Shown in pieces: positions 39,351-46,985 of a stretch of 64,000 nt of DNA. A program made the position numbers and the translations under genes. Position 1 is the stretch's first letter; the number at the start of each line of letters is the position of its first letter. The stretch lies in NCBI RefSeq assembly GCF_001676705.1, contig NZ_CP016170.1, positions 4,650,001 through 4,714,000 on the forward strand. The letters are read 5' to 3'. Below the pieces are notes generated by a model. It was not told the origin of the DNA. It did not search any database and saw only the letters and a list, made by a program, of their open reading frames with translations. The stretch comes from Bordetella bronchialis (lineage in GTDB: Bacteria > Pseudomonadota > Gammaproteobacteria > Burkholderiales > Burkholderiaceae_B).

Positions 39351-40915
39351 GGCGCGGCTCCTGGTGCAACGAGGGCGATCGTCACGCGCCGGTTGCGGGC
39401 GCGACCCGATTCCGTGTCATTGGACGCCACCGGCTCGCTGTCGGCGCGTCCTTGCACGAAGAACCGATCCGCGTCCCCCGCTTCCTGCACCAGCAGGTCC
39501 CTGACACGGGCTGCGCGCCGCAGCGAGAGTTCCTGGTTGGAAGGCGCGCCCGGGGCGGGACGAATATTGTCGGTGTGGCCCACCACCATCACCGTCCCGG
39601 GCACCTCGCGCAGCGCCTGGCCGAGGCGGCGCAGCAGGGTTATGCGCGCCGGCCGCACCCAGCTGCTGCCGGATGCGAAAAGGCCGTCGCCGTCCAAGGT
39701 CAGGACGGCGCGATCTCCCTGCGTCGTCATGCGGATGGCACCGGTGGCGATGTCGCCGGCAAGCAAGGTGGCCAACTGGCGCACGGCGGGCTCGAAGGCG
39801 GAGGAAGACACGATCGCGGCCGGCGCGGCGGCTACGACAACAGGCGATACCGGCGAAGCGTCGGAGGTCGAAGCGTCGGGCGGTGCGGCACCGATCGATC
39901 GCGCACCGACAGATGCCGCACTGACAGGTCCCGCGCCGACCGATCCCGCGCCGATGGATTCCGCGCGGGGTGGTGTCTTGCCGAGTGGCGCCGTGTCGAC
40001 CGCTTCCCTGCCGCCGGCTGCCTCGCGGGTGCCGGACGCGCTCGCGAACGCCGCGCCGGAGACCGCCGGTGCGCGCACGATGACACGCACATCGCCCAGG
40101 GCCTTGCGGATGGCCCGGGCCGGCGTCCGCATCCAGGTGTTCGCGATCGCCAGGGCGGCGGCGGCCAGGCACAAGGCTGCCATCGAGGCGAGCCATAGCG
40201 GCCGTATGCGCCACGCCGGCCTGCGCCGGTCTCGCGCGGGCCGGCCGGGCCGCGTCAGGCCGGGCCGCGTCAGGCCGGGCCGCGTCAGGCCGGGCCGCTG
40301 GACGTCCGACACAGCGGCCAGCTCCGTCGACAGGGGCTGTTCCACGGCGCCGCGCGTATCGGTCATCAACTGGAGCAGCCGCGCGCGCAGTTGCTCCAAT
40401 TCCCCGGCCCCCGCTTCCATCAGGCGATAGCGCCCTTCCATGCCCAGCGCCAGGATGATGTACAGCAGCTCCAACGCGTCGAGGTTGGCCGCCGGGTCCT
40501 GCGAAAGCCGATGCAGGATGGTGAAGAAGCGTTCGCCGCCCGAGGCTTCGCCATGGAAGATGACCAGCAGGCTGCGGCTGGACCATGCCCCGCCGCCGCC
40601 CCAGGAAGTCGCGGCGATGACCTCGTCCAGGAAGGTGGACAGGCAATAGCGGGCCGCGGCCAGGGTTTCCGCGTCGACGCCCCGCGCCTGTTCGACAAAG
40701 GCGCGCATCATGCCGGTCAATTGCGCTCGCAAGGCTTCCAGGGAAGGCGGCGCGGGGGCGTGCCGCAGCAGGATCGCGATTTCCAGCAGGGGATGTGCCG
40801 CGGCGACCAGGGGATTCCAGCCTTGCCACGTACCGGCGCGCGGTTCCGGCGCCGCCCTGCCCTGCTGCAAGCGCAGCCCCGCGCCCGCGACGGACGATGC
40901 GCCGAGCCCGGTCAT
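39347..40915 (-). CDS. tssL: type VI secretion protein TssL with C-terminal OmpA peptidoglycan-binding domain
   Basis: A 522-residue evolved TssL. Residues 30-200 form the DotU/IcmH-like cytoplasmic domain (NPLVAAAHPLLEIAILL, the AARYCLSTFLDEVIAATSWG signature). A Pro/Gly/Leu/Thr/Arg repeat (about 207-225) precedes a single membrane segment (about 239-260), then a low-complexity periplasmic linker (about 290-370). An OmpA/MotB-type peptidoglycan-binding domain closes it, with MVVGHTDNIRP and LSLRRAARVRDLLVQEAG. Fused OmpA domains anchor the membrane complex to the wall in one TssL class. ATG 40915 overlaps the tssK stop (ATGA) and is preferred to 40930. Confidence 0.95.
   Translation of the reverse strand: MTGLGASSVAGAGLRLQQGRAAPEPRAGTWQGWNPLVAAAHPLLEIAILLRHAPAPPSLEALRAQLTGMMRAFVEQARGVDAETLAAARYCLSTFLDEVIAATSWGGGGAWSSRSLLVIFHGEASGGERFFTILHRLSQDPAANLDALELLYIILALGMEGRYRLMEAGAGELEQLRARLLQLMTDTRGAVEQPLSTELAAVSDVQRPGLTRPGLTRPGLTRPGRPARDRRRPAWRIRPLWLASMAALCLAAAALAIANTWMRTPARAIRKALGDVRVIVRAPAVSGAAFASASGTREAAGGREAVDTAPLGKTPPRAESIGAGSVGAGPVSAASVGARSIGAAPPDASTSDASPVSPVVVAAAPAAIVSSSAFEPAVRQLATLLAGDIATGAIRMTTQGDRAVLTLDGDGLFASGSSWVRPARITLLRRLGQALREVPGTVMVVGHTDNIRPAPGAPSNQELSLRRAARVRDLLVQEAGDADRFFVQGRADSEPVASNDTESGRARNRRVTIALVAPGAAP
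40246..40301 (-). repeat. 15-base tandem repeat inside tssL
   Basis: Three identical, directly abutting copies of a 15-base unit (40246-40260, 40261-40275, 40276-40290) plus a partial fourth. They encode the PGLTR pentapeptide repeat just before the TssL membrane segment. Because the unit is a multiple of three, slippage would lengthen or shorten the protein without frameshift. Confidence 0.9.
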
Positions 40916-42261
40916 GCGCGGATCGCCCATAGATCGATCGCCAGCTCGGGGAACTCGCCGGCGACATGCAAGGCGATACCGGCGGAGCCCGCCAATTGCG
41001 GCCAGAGCTCGTCATGCATGTCCAGGGCGAAATAGCAGCGCCCCGCGCGGAAGGGCAGCTGCCGCGGGGCCACGCTCAATGGCCGCAGCCCGATGCCGGG
41101 CAGCTGCAGGGTCACCAGGTCATGGATTTTTTCCACGGGCCCGATCTTGAGCTGCGCCGGCAAGGTGGCCAGCAGCGTCTCGGCCGGCAGGTCCGCGGCC
41201 ACCTCGAGCACGAACTCGGCGCTCTTGAGCAAGCCGGCATCCGGCACCCGCCCGATGTGCAGGCCGAACTTGCCGGGCTCCAGCGCGATGGACACGGCAC
41301 GCGGATCGGAAACCATGCTCAAGGCGCGCCGCAGGTCCTCCATGAGCGGGCGGAAGGTCCCGGCCAGATCGTCGTGGCGATAAGGACCCGGCACGCCGGG
41401 GCGCCGGGTATCCCGCACGAAGGTCGCCAGCTCGCCAGCGAGCTGGAGCAGCTCGCGATACAGCGCTTCGGGATGCAGCGCCTGCACCGCGAGGAAATGC
41501 CCGAACAGCGGCTCCGCGCGGTTGATCAGCTGCAGCAGCAGGAAGTCGGCGATCTCGGCGGCGCCGTGCGCGGCCGGCGCGGCCAGCCGGGCCGACAGCG
41601 TCTCGGCGCGGTGGTGCAACAGGCCTTTCAACTCGTCGATGAAGCCCGCCAGGCGCGGCGCCGCCGCGCAACTGAGGCACGGGGGCGAGTAGTCCTTGTC
41701 CAGCACCAGGCGATGGTCGGCGCGTCGCTCCAGCACGCGCGCCACGCCCAGGGTGGCGTGACCCTGCGCGACGGTATCGGCCAAGGCCAGGCGCAGCCGC
41801 AGCTTGCCGACCTCCATCAGGACGCCGTCCTGCGCCGGTGCCGTGCTGTCGGCCACCGTGCACTCCACGCGGCGCAGGCGGGCGTGCGGCTGCGCGTCTT
41901 CGTCGCCGACCGGGGCCACGTCGGGCACGCCCAGGCGGCGCAGGGGCAACGCCAGCACCACCAATGCGTCGCGCCTGCCCTCGGGGATATCCAGCGACGG
42001 CGGTACACCGTCGTCCACAGGCAACGCGAAGGGCGTGCCGTCGGGCATGATGCCCTCGCAGGCCGACAGGCCCAGCTTGCCGAGCTCCAGCTGCTGCTCG
42101 TCGATGGCGAGCCGCGCGTATCCCCACCCGTACCGCCCCCGCGCGCGCCAGTGCGACTCCACCAAGTGATGCAGATAGCGGTCATGCTGCTGCAAATGCT
42201 GCTGCTGCAGCAGCATGCCCTCCGACCAGATCACCCTGCTATTCCAATCCACGATTTTCAC
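40912..42261 (-). CDS. tssK: type VI secretion baseplate protein TssK
   Basis: A 449-residue baseplate adaptor that connects the TssEFG wedges to the TssJLM membrane complex. The family N-terminus is clear (VIWSEGMLLQQQHLQQHDRYLHHLVE, GWGYARLAIDEQQLELGKLGL, IMPDGTPF), as are the later LFGHFLAVQALHPEALYRELLQLAGEL segment and a C-terminal ELAIDLWAIR. Length is normal (about 440). It starts 3 bases after tssJ. Confidence 0.95.
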   Translation of the reverse strand: MKIVDWNSRVIWSEGMLLQQQHLQQHDRYLHHLVESHWRARGRYGWGYARLAIDEQQLELGKLGLSACEGIMPDGTPFALPVDDGVPPSLDIPEGRRDALVVLALPLRRLGVPDVAPVGDEDAQPHARLRRVECTVADSTAPAQDGVLMEVGKLRLRLALADTVAQGHATLGVARVLERRADHRLVLDKDYSPPCLSCAAAPRLAGFIDELKGLLHHRAETLSARLAAPAAHGAAEIADFLLLQLINRAEPLFGHFLAVQALHPEALYRELLQLAGELATFVRDTRRPGVPGPYRHDDLAGTFRPLMEDLRRALSMVSDPRAVSIALEPGKFGLHIGRVPDAGLLKSAEFVLEVAADLPAETLLATLPAQLKIGPVEKIHDLVTLQLPGIGLRPLSVAPRQLPFRAGRCYFALDMHDELWPQLAGSAGIALHVAGEFPELAIDLWAIRA

Positions 42262-42264
42262 CTC

Positions 42265-42837
42265 TCAATCCGCATTCGCGGCGCCGTCGTCGGCGCCCTC
42301 CTTCGCATGGCCGGAATCTTCCGTACCCGGCGCGGCGCCGCCGTCGCCGTCCGGCCGTATCGCCGCGCGCAGCAGATCCATGGCGATTCCATGGCTGCCC
42401 TGGCCCGCGACGTAAACGACGCGGCGCCATTGCGCATGCTCGATGTCCCGGTACGCCGCGATAACCGCCACGGCGCGGGTCCGGGAATCCAGCGGCTGCG
42501 CCACGACTTTCTCCGCGCCGGGAAGCACGGTGGCCTCGCTGCGCGCCAACAGGGACTGGCCCAGGACCTGGCGGTCGCGGTCGTACAGGTCGAAGAAGCC
42601 GGCGTGGCCGAAGGCTTCCGTATCCGCGAGCTGGTAGACGCGCACCACGATGGGGGAAGCCCGCCCCGTCGCATCCGGATTCAGGTCGGAGGCGGCGTCC
42701 AGCATCACCTGCACCGAGGCGCAAAGGGGCGGCTTCGCGCTGCAGCCGGCCAGGAACAGCGCCACGGCGACGGCGCCGGCCAGGCCGGATGCCGCGCCTC
42801 GTACGGGCTGGCGCGCGCCCCTACGCATCGCCGGCAT
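42265..42837 (-). CDS. tssJ: type VI secretion outer-membrane lipoprotein TssJ
   Basis: A 190-residue lipoprotein, the outer-membrane part of the TssJLM complex. The signal peptide ends in the lipobox LAGC. The mature part follows the TssJ transthyretin-like pattern: DAASDLNPDATGRASPIVVRVYQLAD, FGHAGFFDLYDRDRQVLG, and a later VAVIAAYRDIEHAQWRRVV. The C-terminal 30 residues are acidic and Gly/Asp-rich and exceed the usual length. The start is ATG 42837 or 42828, both overlapping the end of the small upstream gene, so translation is probably coupled. Confidence 0.92.
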   Translation of the reverse strand: MPAMRRGARQPVRGAASGLAGAVAVALFLAGCSAKPPLCASVQVMLDAASDLNPDATGRASPIVVRVYQLADTEAFGHAGFFDLYDRDRQVLGQSLLARSEATVLPGAEKVVAQPLDSRTRAVAVIAAYRDIEHAQWRRVVYVAGQGSHGIAMDLLRAAIRPDGDGGAAPGTEDSGHAKEGADDGAANAD

Positions 42838-43159
42838 CGCCGCGCCGCCATCCGGCCTGTCGCGCCGGCAGGGCCGGGGCAAGCGGGAACGCCTGGCGCT
42901 CCGGCGCGATGGGCTGGCCGCGCCACTCGCAAGACGCGGCCGGCGATGCGCCCCTTGCCACCCCGGCGACCGGCACAAGGACGCCCCGCCCGGACGGCGT
43001 TGCGCCCGCGGGGGCCGAGAGATGCAGCGGGTCGCGCCCGGCGAGCACCGCCACGCCGCGTCCCAGCACGGGATTTCCTGACAACAGCGCAGCCTGCGCC
43101 AGCGCGTCGCGCGGCGCGCCGGCCGCGCAAGAAGAACGAGGGAAAGGCCGCTGCTTCAT
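42821..43159 (-). CDS. unknown 112-residue protein between vgrG and tssJ
   Basis: A small open frame that begins in ATGA overlap with the vgrG stop and ends overlapping the tssJ start, so it sits seamlessly in the operon. The sequence is Ala/Pro/Gly/Arg-rich with no membrane segment or signal peptide; it contains ALLSGNPVLGRGVAVLAG and a C-terminal basic stretch. No family is recognised. Its position next to the spike gene is typical of accessory or cargo factors, but that is an inference. It could also be a translated spacer without function, since high-GC DNA easily keeps frames open. Confidence 0.5.
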   Translation of the reverse strand: MKQRPFPRSSCAAGAPRDALAQAALLSGNPVLGRGVAVLAGRDPLHLSAPAGATPSGRGVLVPVAGVARGASPAASCEWRGQPIAPERQAFPLAPALPARQAGWRRGDAGDA

Positions 43160-45138
43160 TTCGCGCGTACCGAAGACCCGTCATCCGCCGCGCCGGGCGT
43201 GTCGGGGGACTCCGGCGTGCCGCCGGGCCCGCTGCCCGCGGCGCCGCCGCTGTTCAGCCCGACGATGGGTCCGGATATCTGCACGCCGGCCGCGTCCACC
43301 GTGATGAAACTGCCGCCCGCCTTTAGCGTCACCATCGCGCCGGCCTCGATCACCACGCTGGCGCCCGCCTTGACGTGCACCACTTCGCCGTCGACGACAT
43401 AATTCACGCCCGCCTGGTGCAGGATGTCGATGCCCGCCTTCAGCGAGGCGCTGCCGTCCACCTTGACCTTCTGCCCGCCGTCCACGCGGACGTGCTGTTC
43501 GGCGGCATGCAGCAACTGGCGGCCGGCGACCGTGCGGTGGTCGTCCTCGCCTATCCAGGCGTAGCCGCTCTTCTTGACGTAGGTATCGAAGCGGCCGCCC
43601 GTGTAAAGCAGCACCTGCAGCGATTTGTCGTTGAAGCGCAGCTCGTTGCGGTCCCGCGCGCCGTCGCCGAGCGCGTCGGTGCGGATGGCGGCGATCTCCG
43701 GATGCCCCGCCTGGATGTAGGGCGGCGGATTCCTGCTGTTGTAGACGCTGCCCACGATCATGGGATGGTCGGGGTCGCCGTCCAGGAAGTCGACCACGAC
43801 CTCCTGGCCCGCGCGCGGCACGAAGATCGCCCCCCAGCCCTTGCCGGCCCAGGCCTGCGCCACGCGCACCCAGCAGCGCTGCATGCGCCGGCTGGCCTTG
43901 GGCGGGTTGAATTGCTCCCAGTGGAACTGCACCTTGACGCAGCCGTAGCCGTCCGTCGCCAGGGTTTCCCCGTCCGGCGCGACCACCATGGCCGTCTGCA
44001 ACCCGGGACGCGGCACCGGTGTCACCCGAGGCGGCCGCCAGGCCTGCTGGCGCGCGATGGCCGAAAAGCCGCAGTCGAAGACCGGCTCGCGCTCGCCCGC
44101 GCCACGCTCGGCGGTGTAGTCGTTGCCACCCAGGCGATAGCGGGCGGCGACGATCAGGTACTCGGCGTTCTGCTCCGCGCGCGGATGGTCCTTCAGGCGA
44201 AACCAGGCGCCCGGCCTGATGCCGCGGGCCGTCGCGCGCCCCCGGGCGCGGATGGCGCGGCCCCGGTGCGTGTCCAGCAGCGCCTGGGCATGGCGCCGGC
44301 CGTCGCCCTGGGTGTCGTAGCGCAGCGCGTAGTCCTCCAGGGTGCCGGCGCGCGCGCCGTCCTCGGCCGTGGCGCGCGCCAACAGGCCCTGGTTCTCGCT
44401 GCCCTTGACGTCGAGGAAGTCGAAGGAATTGAATTCGCTGGCGCCCGGCGCGACCTCGGCGTCCGTCGTCCAGCGGTAGATCGATTCCCGCGGCGGCACG
44501 CGGGGTCCCAGCAAGGGGTGGAAAGGAATGGCGGCATCGCGGCCGATGGCCTCATGCGCCTGGGGCGCGTCGGCCAGGACCACGGTCTCGGCCCCATTGG
44601 CGTGCTCGAAAAAATAATAGATGCCTTCGCGCTCCAGCAGGCGGCTCATGAAATCCAGGTCCGTCTCGCGGAATTGCGCGCAGTGCGCCAGCTTGGGATA
44701 AGACGCGGTGCAGGCCACGCGATAGGCGACCCGGTGGTCGTCCAGCAGTTGCCGCACCACATCGAGCACCGACATATCGAAGAAGAAGCGGCAATGCGAA
44801 GACCGGCTCAGCAGCCACAGGCGCGGCCGCATGACCGCGCGGTATCGCGTCAGGCTGTCCGGGCGGGCCTGCGCCAGCGCGGCCCCGGCGATGCCGAAAC
44901 GGCTGACGATGCCATTGAACTCGCGCTTGCCGGACGCGGTGGCAAGGGTGACGCGGATCTCCGAGCCCAGCATCCTGGCGGGCTCGATGCCGGCGTCCAC
45001 GCTGAGGAGATCAAGCCGGAATTCGAAGGGCCGGCCCAGGCGTTCCTCTCCGCGCAGGCCGGCGAGCAACAGGGTATCGCGCGGAAGCACCGCGCTCCGG
45101 ACCGCGATGTCGCGCTGGTTCTGGGAAGGAGAGGACAT
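43156..45138 (-). CDS. vgrG: type VI secretion spike protein VgrG (TssI)
   Basis: A 660-residue spike protein. The gp27-like part (1-380) has TLLLAGLRGEERLGRPFEFRLDLLS, LTRYRAVMRPRLWLLSRSSHCRFFFDMSVLDVVRQLL and FRETDLDFMSRLLEREGIYYFFEH. The gp5-like OB-fold and needle (about 390-640) has WVRVAQAWAGKGWGAIFVPRAGQEVVVDFLDGDPDHPMIVGSVYNSRNPPPY and a beta-helix of short Val/Gly/Lys repeats. There is no large C-terminal effector domain, only a flexible Gly/Ser/Pro/Asp-rich tail of about 35 residues, so effectors must bind non-covalently. It follows the PAAR-like gene by 45 bases. Confidence 0.96.
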   Translation of the reverse strand: MSSPSQNQRDIAVRSAVLPRDTLLLAGLRGEERLGRPFEFRLDLLSVDAGIEPARMLGSEIRVTLATASGKREFNGIVSRFGIAGAALAQARPDSLTRYRAVMRPRLWLLSRSSHCRFFFDMSVLDVVRQLLDDHRVAYRVACTASYPKLAHCAQFRETDLDFMSRLLEREGIYYFFEHANGAETVVLADAPQAHEAIGRDAAIPFHPLLGPRVPPRESIYRWTTDAEVAPGASEFNSFDFLDVKGSENQGLLARATAEDGARAGTLEDYALRYDTQGDGRRHAQALLDTHRGRAIRARGRATARGIRPGAWFRLKDHPRAEQNAEYLIVAARYRLGGNDYTAERGAGEREPVFDCGFSAIARQQAWRPPRVTPVPRPGLQTAMVVAPDGETLATDGYGCVKVQFHWEQFNPPKASRRMQRCWVRVAQAWAGKGWGAIFVPRAGQEVVVDFLDGDPDHPMIVGSVYNSRNPPPYIQAGHPEIAAIRTDALGDGARDRNELRFNDKSLQVLLYTGGRFDTYVKKSGYAWIGEDDHRTVAGRQLLHAAEQHVRVDGGQKVKVDGSASLKAGIDILHQAGVNYVVDGEVVHVKAGASVVIEAGAMVTLKAGGSFITVDAAGVQISGPIVGLNSGGAAGSGPGGTPESPDTPGAADDGSSVRAK

Positions 45139-45183
45139 GGTTCCGTGCGGGTTAGAAGCAATCGGCGGCGCGCGGCACGCCCG

Positions 45184-45573
45184 TCAAGGCACCAGGGTCC
45201 TGGCGCTGCCGGGCATCGCGATGGTGACCACGCCACCCCATTGGCACTCGCACGCCGAGACGTTGTCCAGGGCCGGCAGATTGCCGACCAGGACGGTGGG
45301 CGCGCCCGGCAGCCATGGCGCCGGGATAAGGGGCAGGCAGGGCATGGGCGTCAGGACCCCCATGGCGGCAGCGGTGGCCGATGCCACCTCGGGATTGGCC
45401 AGGGACGTGCACATGGCGAAGGGCGGGATATTGGCGACCGCCACGCGGTCCTGCACGGTTGCCGCCGGCCGCCCCTCCACCAGGACGCGCGCCGTCGGCA
45501 GCACCTCCAGGCAGGCCGGGGCCGTGCCGAACGTGCACATCAGGACCGCGCCCATCACGACTTGTTCCGCCAT
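45184..45573 (-). CDS. DUF4280 PAAR-like spike tip protein
   Basis: A 129-residue protein of the DUF4280 family: QVVMGAVLMCTFGTAPACLEVLP, NIPPFAMCTSLANPEVASATAAAMGVLTPMPC, APWLPGAPTVLVGNLPALDNVSACECQWGGVVTI. Conserved cysteines (positions 13, 21, 55, 79, 108 and 110 region) may bind a metal, as in PAAR tips. DUF4280 proteins are PAAR-like and found in contractile injection systems; here it lies directly upstream of vgrG, so it is the best candidate for the sharpened end of the spike and for loading cargo. Confidence 0.85.
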   Translation of the reverse strand: MAEQVVMGAVLMCTFGTAPACLEVLPTARVLVEGRPAATVQDRVAVANIPPFAMCTSLANPEVASATAAAMGVLTPMPCLPLIPAPWLPGAPTVLVGNLPALDNVSACECQWGGVVTIAMPGSARTLVP

Positions 45574-45597
45574 CGTTCCTCCGTTCGTTCCGCGGCA

Positions 45598-46914
45598 TCA
45601 GTTGCCGGGCGCCGCCGCCGTTGCCAACAGGCCCAGGTAATAGAAGAATCCCCTTACCGTCGTGGGATCGTCGCTGGCGTGCGGACCGATGGCCCGGGCC
45701 ATGTCGTAGCGTGCGTGCGTATACGCCAGGCCGATGGAACCGAGGTAGAGCCGGGCGTCCTGGCGCAGGTATTGCATTTCGGCGACGGCCGCCTCGAAGC
45801 GCGCGCGCTGCAGGGAGACCTGGCCATCCTGCGTGGACCAATACCGGCCATCGTTGGCCAGGTTCAGGTAGCTCCACGGGTCGCCGACGCCGTTCGGCAC
45901 CAGCAGGCATAGCGCGGCCGCGGCGGGGAACCAGCCGACGTGCTCGCCGAAGAACGCATCGAAGGCCTTTTCATGGGCCTTCCGCCCGGCGGCGTCCAGC
46001 TCGGGCACGACGAATACCCCCTGGTCGCGGATCCCCGTCCGGTAGCCCCTGTCCTGCGCGAAGGCGCGGGCATAGCCGATCAGGCGGCCCATGCGCAGAT
46101 GTTCGGACACCCGGATCATCAAGGTCAGCAGCTGCTCCGCGAGCGCGGCCGCGACCTTGATCGGCCATGCCACGACGCAGCCGAAGGCGCCCGCGACCTG
46201 GTAGGCGGCGTTGGTCAGTCGCACGCTGTCCATCAGCGAGGTCAGCGCGCGCGCCAGATGGATGCCGCTGCTGACCAGGCGCGGCATGCCGTCGGAATAG
46301 GCGGTCGGACCCAGTCGATGCAGCACCGTATGGCAGGTCTTGGCGGTAAGGAAGGCCAGCCGCGCCCCCACCCGCGCCGCGTTGGCCGTGTGGGCAATGC
46401 GGGCGACCACGTGCTCCTTGAAGAAATGCGCCAGGAACCTGACGGCCGCGCGCATGATCAGGCGTTCGTCCTTCATGAGTTCCAGCACCGCATTGCCGAT
46501 ACGACCGGCCGCCTGCACGCCGGTCGACAGAAAGGACAGCATCTTGTCCCATATCCGCTTGACGATCAGGACGATGATCCGCGGCAGCGTCTTATCGCCG
46601 GCGTCCTTGAGCACGGCGAAGGCCTCGTTCTCCAGCCAGGTCAGCGCGCCGGGCGCCGCTCCGATCGCCGCGGCGAAGAAAGCGTTGGCCTTGTCGTCCA
46701 GCAGCGTGCCGGTCTGGCCCAGGATCCAGTCCTGCACCGTGGCCTCGGCCTTGGGATCGAAAGGGATGTCCAGGACCAGCTCCGCGGCCTGGCCGATCCC
46801 CGCGCCCTGCACATCCAGGCCGCAGAACAGGTCGAGCACGCTTACCCGCGTGATGTACTTCTGATAGGCGAAGCTGGAATCGCCGACGGGAATCCGGTCA
46901 AACGTTTGTTGCAT
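45598..46914 (-). CDS. unrecognised T6SS operon protein B, paralogue of its neighbour
   Basis: A 438-residue protein of no family I recognise. It has no signal peptide, is rich in amphipathic and hydrophobic helices between about 110 and 300 (for instance AFGCVVAWPIKVAAALAEQLLTLMIRV), and ends with a Trp/Tyr-rich domain. The C-terminal YLNLANDGR, then RLYLGSIGLAYTHARYDMARAIGP, lines up with YLNLIDDGD and RYLSQCGTGFTHPEIAIEQTGP in the neighbouring protein (46986-48287), and the central helices align too (MKDERLIMRAAVRFLAHF with VKRTEAIIDAVVRFFAKG). ATG 46914 opens the frame; 24 bases separate its stop from the PAAR-like gene. An effector, effector carrier or structural accessory role is possible but unproven. 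Confidence 0.7.
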   Translation of the reverse strand: MQQTFDRIPVGDSSFAYQKYITRVSVLDLFCGLDVQGAGIGQAAELVLDIPFDPKAEATVQDWILGQTGTLLDDKANAFFAAAIGAAPGALTWLENEAFAVLKDAGDKTLPRIIVLIVKRIWDKMLSFLSTGVQAAGRIGNAVLELMKDERLIMRAAVRFLAHFFKEHVVARIAHTANAARVGARLAFLTAKTCHTVLHRLGPTAYSDGMPRLVSSGIHLARALTSLMDSVRLTNAAYQVAGAFGCVVAWPIKVAAALAEQLLTLMIRVSEHLRMGRLIGYARAFAQDRGYRTGIRDQGVFVVPELDAAGRKAHEKAFDAFFGEHVGWFPAAAALCLLVPNGVGDPWSYLNLANDGRYWSTQDGQVSLQRARFEAAVAEMQYLRQDARLYLGSIGLAYTHARYDMARAIGPHASDDPTTVRGFFYYLGLLATAAAPGN

Positions 46915-46985
46915 GGGCTCGTTCCGTTGGGGTTCTATCGCGGGGCGGGCCGGCATACGGATTCGGCACGCCACCCGCGCGGGTA

